Assembly: GCA_030653385.1 (NCBI GenBank)
Contig: JAURZM010000071.1
Coordinates: 1-38,302 of the forward strand
From: Rubrivivax sp.
GTDB taxonomy: Bacteria; Pseudomonadota; Gammaproteobacteria; Burkholderiales; Burkholderiaceae_C
Length of the DNA: 38,302 bases
Reading direction: 5' to 3'
A program made the position numbers and the translations under genes. Shown in pieces: positions 22,946-30,543 of the stretch. Every line of letters starts with the position of its first letter. Position 1 is the stretch's first letter. Under the pieces are notes generated by a model. The model had not been told where the DNA came from. It made no database searches and worked only from the letters and a program-made list of their open reading frames with translations.

Positions 22946-23950
22946 ATGCGCGTGACCGTCTTCAGCACCCGCCCCTACGACCGCGAGTTCCTGGCACGTG
23001 CCAATGCGGCGGGCCGCCATGAACTGGTCTTCGTCGACGCTCGCCTGGACGCCGCCACGGCGGCGGCAGCCCAGGGCTCGCAGGTGGTGTGCGTGTTCGT
23101 CAACGACCAAGTCGACGCCGCCGTGCTGCATGCGCTGCATGCAATTGGTGTGCGGCTGGTGGCGCTGCGCTGCGCCGGATTCAACCATGTCGACCTGGTT
23201 GCGGCCGCGGCTCTGGGCGTCGCCGTCGGGCGCGTGCCGGAATACTCGCCGCATGCGGTGGCGGAGCACACCGCGGCCCTGGTGCTCACGCTCAATCGCA
23301 AGATCCATCGTGCCCACGCCCGGGTGCGCGAAGGCAACTTCGCGCTCGAAGGTCTGCTCGGCTTCGACCTCTACGGCCGCACCGTGGGCATCGTCGGCAC
23401 AGGCCGCATCGGCGCCTGCTTCGCGCAGATCATGGCCGGCTTCGGCTGCCGCGTGCTGGCCACGGCCCCGGACGTCAATCCGGAGTGCGACGCTCTCGGC
23501 GTGCGCTACGTCGAATTGCCCGAACTGCTGCGCACCAGCGACATCCTGAGCCTGCACTGCCCGCTGACGCCGCAGACGCGGCATCTCATCGATGCCGGGG
23601 CGCTGTCCCAGATGAAGCCGGGTGCGATGCTGATCAATACCAGCCGCGGCGCGGTGGTCGACACACGTGCCGTGATCCGGGCACTGAAATCAGGGCAACT
23701 CGGCAGCCTGGGGCTGGACGTCTACGAGGAGGAAGGCGATCTGTTCTTCCGCGACCTGTCCGCCGAGGTCATCCACGACGACGTGTTCGCGCGCCTGCTC
23801 ACCTTCCCCAATGTCGTCGTCACGGGTCACCAGGCCTTCTTCACCGAAGACGCAATGAGCGCGATCGCGGAGTGCACCATCGCCAACCTCGACACCTTCG
23901 AGGCCGAAGGGTGCGCCCTGCACGTCGTCTCGGTCGAGCACCTCGCCTGA
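22946..23950 (+). CDS. ldhA: D-lactate dehydrogenase-type 2-hydroxyacid dehydrogenase
   Basis: A 334-residue NAD-dependent D-2-hydroxyacid dehydrogenase. Markers in order are: RCAGFNHVDL and EYSPHAVAEHTAAL in the catalytic domain, the Rossmann loop VGIVGTGRIGACFAQIM, INTSRGAVVDT with the catalytic Arg near 234, LDVYEEEGDLFF with the catalytic Glu, and TGHQAFFT with the catalytic His near 295. The LFFRD and GHQAFFT wording is that of the fermentative D-lactate dehydrogenase (LdhA) subgroup and less that of glycerate or phosphoglycerate dehydrogenases. It should interconvert pyruvate and D-lactate with NADH in the cytosol. It stands 25 bases before a lactate permease gene, which fits that role. 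Confidence 0.9.
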   Translation: MRVTVFSTRPYDREFLARANAAGRHELVFVDARLDAATAAAAQGSQVVCVFVNDQVDAAVLHALHAIGVRLVALRCAGFNHVDLVAAAALGVAVGRVPEYSPHAVAEHTAALVLTLNRKIHRAHARVREGNFALEGLLGFDLYGRTVGIVGTGRIGACFAQIMAGFGCRVLATAPDVNPECDALGVRYVELPELLRTSDILSLHCPLTPQTRHLIDAGALSQMKPGAMLINTSRGAVVDTRAVIRALKSGQLGSLGLDVYEEEGDLFFRDLSAEVIHDDVFARLLTFPNVVVTGHQAFFTEDAMSAIAECTIANLDTFEAEGCALHVVSVEHLA

Positions 23951-23975
23951 GGGGCCGGACACTGCGCCAACGCCC

Positions 23976-25466
23976 ATGCTCGAGTTCGCTGCCGCAGCGC
24001 CGATCCTGCTGATCCTCGGCCTGATGCTGGCGCTGCAATGGTCAGCAGCGCGTGCCGGGCTTGTCGCGCTCGCATTGGCGGCGTGGCTCGCACACGCGCT
24101 CTTCGGCTTCGGCGGGCCGGCGCCAGGCGCCGATGCGGCGCAGGCCTACACCGGCGTCGCCGCCGAAGGCGGCTTCCTCACGCTGACCATCCTGTGGATC
24201 CTGTGGCCGGCGCTTGCCCTTCACCGCCTCCAGCAGGCCAGCGGCGCGATCGAGACCCTGCGCAGCGGCCTGTCGCGGCTGACCGCGCAGCCGGCCTTGC
24301 AGGCGTTGCTGGTGGGTTGGCTGCTCGCGCTGTTCTTCGAGGGCGCCGCCGGCTTCGGCACGCCGGTGGCGCTGGCGGCACCCATTCTCGTCGGCCTGGG
24401 CTTCGCACCGGTGCATGCGGTCGTGCTCGCGCTGCTCGGCCACGCTGCGGGTGTGTCGTTCGGCGCCCTCGGCACCCCGGTGCTCGCGCAGGTGGCTTTG
24501 ACGGGCCTGGACGCGGTCGACATTGCGTGGCGCACCGCACTGCTGCACACACTGCTCGGTGGTGTCCTGATGGCCTTCTTCGTGCGCACGCTGGCTGCCA
24601 GTGGACACGCGCCCGGCCTCCGCTGGGCCACGCTGGCGGCAGCCGGCTTCCTGCTGCCAAGTCTGGCACTGGCAGCGCTGGTCGGACCGGAGCTGGCCAC
24701 GCTGGGTGGTGCGCTGATCGGCGGCGCTCTGTTCGTGGTGGTTTTGCGCCGGCGCAGCGGCAGCGGGCACGTGCCTGGGCTGGCGCGCGCGCTCGCCCCT
24801 TACGCGGTGTTGGTGGCCCTGGTCGTCGTCACGCGTGTGGTGCCATCGCTGGCACACGCGCTGGGTGGCGTCGCCATCGAATGGCGGCTGTTCGACCGCT
24901 ACCAGGGGCGCATGCAGCCGTTGATGCACCCCGGCACCTTGCTGATGACTGCGCTGCTGCTCGGCGCCACGCTGCAGCGCGTACCGCTGCCAGCTGTGGT
25001 GGCGGCGCTCGCGCACGCCGCGCGCCAGTTGCTGCCGGTGACCGCAGCCCTGCTGGCGATGCTCGTGCTGTCGCGCCTGATGCTGCACGCCGGCCTGATC
25101 GGCACGCTTGAGCAGGCTGCCGTGCAAACGGTCGGCGCGGCCTGGCCCTGGGTCGCACCGGCCGTCGGCGCGCTGGGCAGCTTCGTGACCGGTTCGGCCA
25201 CGGCGTCCAACGTGCTGTTCACGACGCTGCAGGCACAGACCGCGACCGCGCTCGCGCTGCCGGTGACGTCCATCGTCGCGGCGCAGGGCTTTGGTGCGGC
25301 CGTCGGCAACATCGTGTGCCCACACAACATCGTTGCCGGGGCCGCCACCGTCGGGCTGGCCGGGCGCGAGGCCGTGATCCTTCGCCGCACGCTGCTGCCA
25401 TGCCTGCTGTACCTCGCGCTGGGCGGTGCCGTCGCTGCCGCGTTGGCCGCTGCGGGTCAGGCTTGA
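23976..25466 (+). CDS. lctP: L-lactate permease (LctP/LldP family)
   Basis: A 496-residue membrane protein. Family motifs include LFFEGAAGFGTPVALAAPIL, FGALGTPVLAQ, GSFVTGSATASNVLFTTLQ, and GFGAAVGNIVCPHNIVAG near the C-terminus. It is slightly shorter than E. coli LldP (about 550). It should be an H+-coupled uptake carrier for lactate, and possibly glycolate. It follows ldhA after 25 bases on the same strand, so permease and dehydrogenase are probably co-transcribed. Confidence 0.93.
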   Translation: MLEFAAAAPILLILGLMLALQWSAARAGLVALALAAWLAHALFGFGGPAPGADAAQAYTGVAAEGGFLTLTILWILWPALALHRLQQASGAIETLRSGLSRLTAQPALQALLVGWLLALFFEGAAGFGTPVALAAPILVGLGFAPVHAVVLALLGHAAGVSFGALGTPVLAQVALTGLDAVDIAWRTALLHTLLGGVLMAFFVRTLAASGHAPGLRWATLAAAGFLLPSLALAALVGPELATLGGALIGGALFVVVLRRRSGSGHVPGLARALAPYAVLVALVVVTRVVPSLAHALGGVAIEWRLFDRYQGRMQPLMHPGTLLMTALLLGATLQRVPLPAVVAALAHAARQLLPVTAALLAMLVLSRLMLHAGLIGTLEQAAVQTVGAAWPWVAPAVGALGSFVTGSATASNVLFTTLQAQTATALALPVTSIVAAQGFGAAVGNIVCPHNIVAGAATVGLAGREAVILRRTLLPCLLYLALGGAVAAALAAAGQA

Positions 25467-25682
25467 ATCACGAGGTGGCCGCCCCCTTCCCATGCCTGGT
25501 CTGGCCGAGCCACGAGCGGCCTGAAGAAGTGGACGCTCTATCGGAGGTTGAGTTTGGACCACCGTGCCGTGGAAGGCCGCTTCTCAAGTCGCTGAGCTTC
25601 CGCAATGGGTCGTCTGCTGTCCGCCACCCTTGTACCCCGACTGACCGCAAGGCGCCACCAAGCGGCTCCCTTGTTGTCAGCC
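25467..25682. other. Intergenic, convergent between lctP and the DUF5623-like gene
   Basis: About 215 bases with no gene and no clear terminator hairpin with a T tract. A T-arm-like GGTTCGAATCC (minus strand) lies at the very end of the neighbouring coding region near 25693, but it does not fold into a tRNA. Confidence 0.4.
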
Positions 25683-27014
25683 CTAGGCCGAAGGATTCGA
25701 ACCCGTGCCGACGGGCCAACTCTGCGCCGAACGCTCTGCGCGATCGATAAGTCGATCCAGCCGGCGACGTGGCTCGCAATCAGGGTAGTGTCGCCCGAGT
25801 TGTTCGCGGATCCGTTCGATCGCCTCCAGCAGAGCTGATCGCTCGGCAGCTGTCGGTCTCCGCTTGAAAGGCGCGCCCAACGCCCCGTAGTACATCGCGG
25901 AGAAACGCTCCATGTCCAGTTCCTGACGGTCGTACTCCACCTGCACCCAATCGTCGAGTTCGCTGCGGACACGATCGAGCTTCTCTCGCACACCGGGGCG
26001 GTACTCGGCACTGCCGATCGCCGTGCGTAGATCGCGGCCCACTCGATCGTGGGCATCAAGCGGCATGCGTCCGGTGGGTTTGCGCGAGTGACCTGACAAC
26101 ACGAGGGCGTACGGTGTGGTCGTTGCGGTGGAGCGGGCAAGGCGAGGATCCCTCGGTGCCCTCACGCTCTTGCTGCCAGCTGCCTCCACTGGCGACCGGT
26201 ATACCGGCCGGCTCGGCGCAGAGGTCCCGGTCCATGCCTCATCTACTGGGCACACCCGCAGTCGGTCGGTGCTCGCCAGGACCCGCTGAGCAAGTTGCGT
26301 GTCGCGCGCCAGCAGGTGCAGGCTCGACCCTGCCCCTGGCCCATACATGCCGGGCCATTTCGAGGCACTAAGCGTCAAGCCATGTCGTTCGGCCCAAGCC
26401 AAGCGCTCCGCGTCCCGGCTGGAGATGGCGGGGCGATAAGGTTCATCGGTGATCACCAGCTCGCCTGAGGCGGGGTCGCGCCATGTGCTCGCATGGTCGG
26501 AACCCGGAAGTGGGTCCGACTGCCAACGCTCGATCGGAGACACCAATGACCGCGAGTACGGTTGCAGACCGGTTGCGTCGATGAAGTGCAGCGCGCGGGC
26601 TGCGCCGCAAACGGCCTTGCGAGCTGTACGCTGATCTCCGAAGACCCGTTTGCCCTCGACGTGGTCGCTCTGCTTGCGGCGGAAGGACAGCAGGTGTCGA
26701 TTCTTGGCGAACTGCCTGCGATCGATGCGTTCGTCGAGGCGGTGGTCAACCACGATCACCAACGTCTCACGGCCTGTCTCCCCGGTGGGCAGATCGTGCC
26801 AGTACGCCGTGATGTGGATGTCGTGCCGTGGACGCGCGGGTACGAGCGAATCGGCAAGCGAACGGCGCGCGTGCGCGTAGTTCGAATAGCCGGCCGAGCG
26901 GGAAGCCCGCTCAAGGGCCTCGGCACGTTGGATGGCTTCGTCTCGCTGGATGCGATCGGCAAGACGTTTGATGCCCTCGATGGAGGAGGGACGAAGGGCG
27001 AACTCGAGTGACAT
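25683..27014 (-). CDS. DUF5623-like protein of unknown function
   Basis: A 443-residue soluble protein. Its N-terminus, MSLEFALRPSSIEGIKRLADRI followed by ALERASRSAGYSNYAHARRSL (written in parts), resembles proteins annotated as DUF5623, which carry a small N-terminal glyoxalase-related module. The middle has SPIERWQSDPLPGSDHASTWRDP and DEPYRPAISSRDAERLAWAERHG. The C-terminal 140 residues are charged and probably helical. ATG at 27014 is chosen because GAGGAG stands 8 bases upstream; the palindrome CTGGTACCAG (27034-27043) lies just beyond it. No catalytic motif is visible. My memory of the family is mainly from accessory and mobile regions of proteobacteria. I assign no function. Confidence 0.65.
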   Translation of the reverse strand: MSLEFALRPSSIEGIKRLADRIQRDEAIQRAEALERASRSAGYSNYAHARRSLADSLVPARPRHDIHITAYWHDLPTGETGRETLVIVVDHRLDERIDRRQFAKNRHLLSFRRKQSDHVEGKRVFGDQRTARKAVCGAARALHFIDATGLQPYSRSLVSPIERWQSDPLPGSDHASTWRDPASGELVITDEPYRPAISSRDAERLAWAERHGLTLSASKWPGMYGPGAGSSLHLLARDTQLAQRVLASTDRLRVCPVDEAWTGTSAPSRPVYRSPVEAAGSKSVRAPRDPRLARSTATTTPYALVLSGHSRKPTGRMPLDAHDRVGRDLRTAIGSAEYRPGVREKLDRVRSELDDWVQVEYDRQELDMERFSAMYYGALGAPFKRRPTAAERSALLEAIERIREQLGRHYPDCEPRRRLDRLIDRAERSAQSWPVGTGSNPSA

Positions 27015-27253
27015 GCTGGATGCTCCTCGGCCACTGGTACCAGCGTCGCCCGTCAACCGCTGCCCCGGCCGAAAAGTTGACCAGAGTCGAATGAGTTCAC
27101 CTGGCAGCGCCGATGACGGCTTCGCAGTGACGGGCGGCAGGCTCCTGCCGAGAGCCTCGCAGTAACTTTACACCGCTCCGCGGCGAGGTGCTACATGTCG
27201 GCCACTTCCGCATGGCGGTGGCGCTGGAACCAAAATCGGTCTCGTGGTGCGCC
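27015..27253. other. Intergenic region between DUF5623-like and SRAP genes
   Basis: About 240 bases. Both flanking genes are on the minus strand. A perfect palindrome, CTGGTACCAG (27034-27043), lies near the DUF5623-like start. No gene or convincing terminator is seen. Confidence 0.4.
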
Positions 27254-28213
27254 TCAAGCCGCCATGCGGTGCTCGTAGTAGGGCCGCTCTCTGTCGTCGA
27301 GAATCTCAAAGAGGCACTTGGCGTCTGTCGCCCCCGGATTCAGCCACTCGTCGATGTAGCCTGGCCTGATCGGGACGATGCAGCGATCGTGGCCCGCTGC
27401 GGCGACTTCATCTGGTGGCTCGTCGGTGATGGCCGCGAATGACAGGAGGTCAGCCTCTCCTGTCCCCGTCCACTTCGACCACAAGTATGCGATCAGCATG
27501 TCCTGCGTCGGCCGTGGTCTGAACTCGAGCACCAGGTTCTCCACTTCCTCGCCAGCCGCAAGCTCGTGTCCCTCGGCCTTGTGCCGGTTCACGTTCTCGT
27601 AGAACGCGTTGACCACGATGAGCCCGTGCGTGTGGCCGAACTGGTTCTTCCAGAACCCTTGGAGGTTGTCGCGGCGGGCGTTGTAGGTGCCCGGGTACTT
27701 GACGTCGTAGAACGCGGGCTTGCCCGCTGGCCTGCAGCCGTAGCGCATCGGCTTGATCACGCGATTGCCGTCCTCCCAGACCATCACCGGCACATACCAG
27801 CCGGGAAAGATCCGGCTGTCCCGATCGCGCAGCTCCGTGCGCTTCAGGTCGGCGTGCCGGCCCATCAACTGCTTGACCTTGTCGGTGGCGATGCGCTGAT
27901 CGTCCTGCGCCTTCTTCGTCGGCTTGGTCTGCAGGATGCGCTCGGCGTCAGCCAGGCGCTTGCGCTGCTTGAAGAGTTCTTCCTCGAACTTCGTGGCCTG
28001 CTTGTCGTTGAAGTCGTCGATCAGTGCCTTGATCGCGCGTTCATCGTCGCTCTGGGGATCCCCGAAGCTCGCCTCGACGGCCTTCGGGATCTTGATCTTC
28101 GGGTCCAGCCCCCGGCGATAGAAGATCTCGTAGAAGTCGCGAATGCTCATCGTGGCGCCGAACATCACCACGTACTTCTTGTAGTCCGCCTGGACCTGGG
28201 CGCTGTAGCACAC
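27254..28213 (-). CDS. SRAP-family (YedK/HMCES) abasic-site processing protein, long form
   Basis: A 319-residue SOS response-associated peptidase. The GTG start at 28213, after AAGGAG, places Cys at position 2, the residue that crosslinks abasic sites after Met removal. Other active-site matches to E. coli YedK are TYNARR (Asn178), NAFYEN (Glu206) and GHDRCIVPIRPG (His275). YedK is about 220 residues; the extra length is mostly a charged segment near 55-125 rich in Lys, Glu and Gln (FNDKQATKFEEELFKQRKRL), probably a helical hairpin or coiled coil. The role would be shielding ssDNA abasic sites. It is divergent from imuA with a LexA box in the shared 151-base gap, which supports SOS control. 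Confidence 0.88.
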   Translation of the reverse strand: MCYSAQVQADYKKYVVMFGATMSIRDFYEIFYRRGLDPKIKIPKAVEASFGDPQSDDERAIKALIDDFNDKQATKFEEELFKQRKRLADAERILQTKPTKKAQDDQRIATDKVKQLMGRHADLKRTELRDRDSRIFPGWYVPVMVWEDGNRVIKPMRYGCRPAGKPAFYDVKYPGTYNARRDNLQGFWKNQFGHTHGLIVVNAFYENVNRHKAEGHELAAGEEVENLVLEFRPRPTQDMLIAYLWSKWTGTGEADLLSFAAITDEPPDEVAAAGHDRCIVPIRPGYIDEWLNPGATDAKCLFEILDDRERPYYEHRMAA

Positions 28214-28306
28214 GGACTCTCTCCTTCGAGGCTGCCCGGACCAGTGTACGGAAGGGCACTTCGTCACGCGGCGACCAGGCTGGCCAGCCCCGCATTTATC
28301 GACCCC

Positions 28307-28336
28307 TTGGCAATTCCGCCGGACTGGTGCAATACT
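28307..28336 (+). promoter_or_regulatory. Probable sigma-70 promoter of imuA-imuB-dnaE2
   Basis: TTGGCA (28307-28312) and AATACT (28331-28336) are separated by 18 bases. The -10 element is overlapped by the LexA box, so bound LexA would block RNA polymerase. Transcription would begin about 20 bases before the imuA ATG. Confidence 0.45.
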
Positions 28337-28352
28337 GGATGCCCATACAGTA
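28333..28352. promoter_or_regulatory. LexA box (SOS box) of imuA
   Basis: TACTG-N10-CAGTA: both arms match the E. coli consensus TACTGTATATATATACAGTA exactly, with the required CTG-N10-CAG spacing. It ends 12 bases before the imuA ATG and sits in the gap shared with the divergent SRAP gene. Confidence 0.92.
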
Positions 28353-28364
28353 CCAGGCTTTTCG

Positions 28365-29288
28365 ATGTCCGCTGTCCTGTCGTGGGCCGGCGACGACGAT
28401 GGGTTGCCGACCCAGGCCCTTGTTCATCCATCGAGATCGCGTGCGCGGCGCTCCCAGCCGGGAGAGCTGCCGCCTGAGATCGAGCAGGCCATCTGGCGCG
28501 GCTGCGACCTGGGTGCGCAGGCCGGCGAGGTCGTCTCCAGCGGCTTCGCGGCGCTCGACGCCGAACTGCCCGGCGGCGGTTGGCCGTGCCAGTCGATCGC
28601 CGAGGTGCTCAGCCCGCAGCCGTCCGTTCTCGAGTGGCGCGTGATCGGTCCGGCGCTGCGCGCCATCGTCGCGGCCGGGCGCAATGTGGTCGTCGTCGGG
28701 CCACCCAAGACACCGCACCTGCCTGGACTGCGACACAGCGGCATCGACGAGAAGCACCTCGAGTGGGTCCGTGCGGATACGCCTGCCGAGCGCCTGTGGT
28801 GCACCGAGCAGTTGGTGAAGTCCGGCGCCTGTGGCGCGCTCGTCGCGTGGCTGCCGCAGGCGCGCCCCGAGCAGATCCGGCGCCTGCAGGTGTGCGCGCA
28901 GGCCTGCGAGGGTCCGGTGTTCCTTTTCCGGCCGGCCGCGGCCCAGCACGAAGCCTCGGCCGCGAGCCTGCGGGTGATGGCCACCTTCGCGCTGGACTGG
29001 GAGATCCAGGTCCACGTGCTCAAGCGCCGTGGGCCCACCCATGAGGGCGTGGTCCGGTTGCGATCGGTACCCGGGGGGCTTGAAGCGGTGTTGACGCCAC
29101 GCCTGCAGATGCCCAGCCGACTCATCGTGACGCGCGAGGGCGCTCCACGCGACGGGACTCACCACACGCCGGCGCGTCCGACTCTTTCGGAGGGCGCGGC
29201 GCGCCCTGTGGTTCACGAGGCAGCAGTCCATGCTCTGGGCGGCGCTACTCCTTCCGCCCGGGCCCGACGGCGCGCCACCGTCCGATGA
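28365..29288 (+). CDS. imuA: Translesion synthesis-associated protein ImuA
   Basis: A 307-residue RecA/SulA-like protein. Signature text: VSSGFAALDAELPGGGWPCQS and IAEVLSPQPSVLEWRVIGPAL (in parts), then VVVVGPPKTPHLPGL, and MATFALDWEIQVHVLKRRGP. This is the ImuA arrangement of proteobacterial imuA-imuB-dnaE2 cassettes. ImuA links the mutasome to RecA and DNA. The C-terminal 40 residues are low complexity and overlap the imuB start by 59 bases. The leader is very short; ATG at 28365 lies right after the LexA box and has only a weak ribosome site, so a later start cannot be excluded. Confidence 0.93.
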   Translation: MSAVLSWAGDDDGLPTQALVHPSRSRARRSQPGELPPEIEQAIWRGCDLGAQAGEVVSSGFAALDAELPGGGWPCQSIAEVLSPQPSVLEWRVIGPALRAIVAAGRNVVVVGPPKTPHLPGLRHSGIDEKHLEWVRADTPAERLWCTEQLVKSGACGALVAWLPQARPEQIRRLQVCAQACEGPVFLFRPAAAQHEASAASLRVMATFALDWEIQVHVLKRRGPTHEGVVRLRSVPGGLEAVLTPRLQMPSRLIVTREGAPRDGTHHTPARPTLSEGAARPVVHEAAVHALGGATPSARARRRATVR

Positions 29289-30543
29289 GGCACTTCGCGG
29301 AGTCGCAACGTGGGCCTTGCAGTTCACACCCCGGGTTGCCACCTCCGAAGAAGCCGTCCTCCTCGAGCTGGAGGCCAGCGCACGCCTGTTCGGGGGCAAG
29401 CGCGCGTTGCGCGACCGCATCCTCCAGGAGGGGGACGACCAAGGGGTGAGTGCGCTCGCCTGGGCGACCAACAGCCTGGCCGCCCACCTGCTGGCACGGG
29501 CCGGCATCGAGAACGGCTTCAAGCGCCCGCTCGAGGAACTGCTCGATGCCCTCCCGATGAGGGCCCTCACGGCGGTGGCCCCCCACGAGGGGATCCTTTC
29601 CCGGCTGGGGTGCCGCACCTTGGGGGATGTGCGCCGGCTCCCCCGCGGGGGTGTGAGCCGGCGGTTCGACAAGCTGCTGCTGGGCGCCCTGGACCGCGCC
29701 TACGGCCTGCAGCCCGAGGCCCATGCGTGGGTCGACCTGCCGGAGACCTTCGACGCGCGCCTGGAGCTCATGTCACGCGTCGAGATGGCGCCGGCGTTGC
29801 TCTTCGGCGCCCGCCGGCTGCTGCTGCAGATGTGTGGCTGGCTGGCGGCGCGCCACAGCGGGACCACCGCCTTCACCCTGAAGTGGGCCCACGATGTGAT
29901 GCGCTCGAAAGAGGCAGGGCAGGGGGGTGAGATCACGATCCGCACCGCCGAGCCCAGCCGCAACCTCGAACACCTCTGCCGGCTGCTCGCCGAGCACCTG
30001 GCCAAGACCGAGCTGAAGGCGCCGGTCGGCGAAATCTGGCTGAACGCGACCGAAGTCGTTTCGCTGGACGAGAAAAGCGTGTCGTTGCTGCCCGACGAGG
30101 CGCAGTTGGGCGAGTCCCTGCAGCTGGTGCTCGAACGCATCGCGGCCCGGCTGGGTCCTGACCGGGTGCTCCGCCCGGTCCTCACCGAGGACCACCGGCT
30201 CGAGTGGATGCAGATGTGGCAGCCGGTGCCGATGCCGCGCCCCCGCAAGGCCGCAGAGCCGCTAAACATGCCCCAGCCGACCTGGGTGCTGCCGACGCCG
30301 CTCAAGCTCGCAACGCGCGGCCACCGCCCGCTGTACCAGGGCGTGCTGCATCTGCTGACCGGACCGCACCGCGTCGAAGGCGGCTGGTGGCATCGGCTGG
30401 GCGAGGGTTGCGATGCGACGACCGGGCATGTCCAGCGCGACTACTGGGTGGCGCTGAGCGAGCACGCCGGCGTGCTGTGGATCTACCAGGAGCGGCTGGC
30501 GAGCGAAGAGACTGCCTGGTACCTGCACGGGGTGTTTGCATGA
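29230..30543 (+). CDS. imuB: ImuB, catalytically dead Y-family polymerase-like mutasome subunit
   Basis: A 437-residue protein of the DinB/UmuC-like superfamily. It has LWAALLLPP at the start, FTPRVATSEEAVLLELEASARLFGG as the remnant palm region, WATNSLAAHLLARAG, and a little-finger-like C-terminus. The palm lacks the DxD-type catalytic acidic set and the SxDE motif of active Y-family polymerases, as is known for ImuB. ImuB is an adaptor joining DnaE2, ImuA and the beta clamp. It overlaps imuA by 59 bases and dnaE2 by 4 bases (ATGA). I did not find an unambiguous beta-clamp pentapeptide. Confidence 0.92.
   Translation: MLWAALLLPPGPDGAPPSDEALRGVATWALQFTPRVATSEEAVLLELEASARLFGGKRALRDRILQEGDDQGVSALAWATNSLAAHLLARAGIENGFKRPLEELLDALPMRALTAVAPHEGILSRLGCRTLGDVRRLPRGGVSRRFDKLLLGALDRAYGLQPEAHAWVDLPETFDARLELMSRVEMAPALLFGARRLLLQMCGWLAARHSGTTAFTLKWAHDVMRSKEAGQGGEITIRTAEPSRNLEHLCRLLAEHLAKTELKAPVGEIWLNATEVVSLDEKSVSLLPDEAQLGESLQLVLERIAARLGPDRVLRPVLTEDHRLEWMQMWQPVPMPRPRKAAEPLNMPQPTWVLPTPLKLATRGHRPLYQGVLHLLTGPHRVEGGWWHRLGEGCDATTGHVQRDYWVALSEHAGVLWIYQERLASEETAWYLHGVFA

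Noticed and set aside
25685..25720. T-arm-like GGTTCGAATCC (minus strand), possible tRNA end or attachment site
   Set aside because: The flanking bases do not form the T stem or an acceptor stem, and the stretch is the coding end of the DUF5623-like gene.
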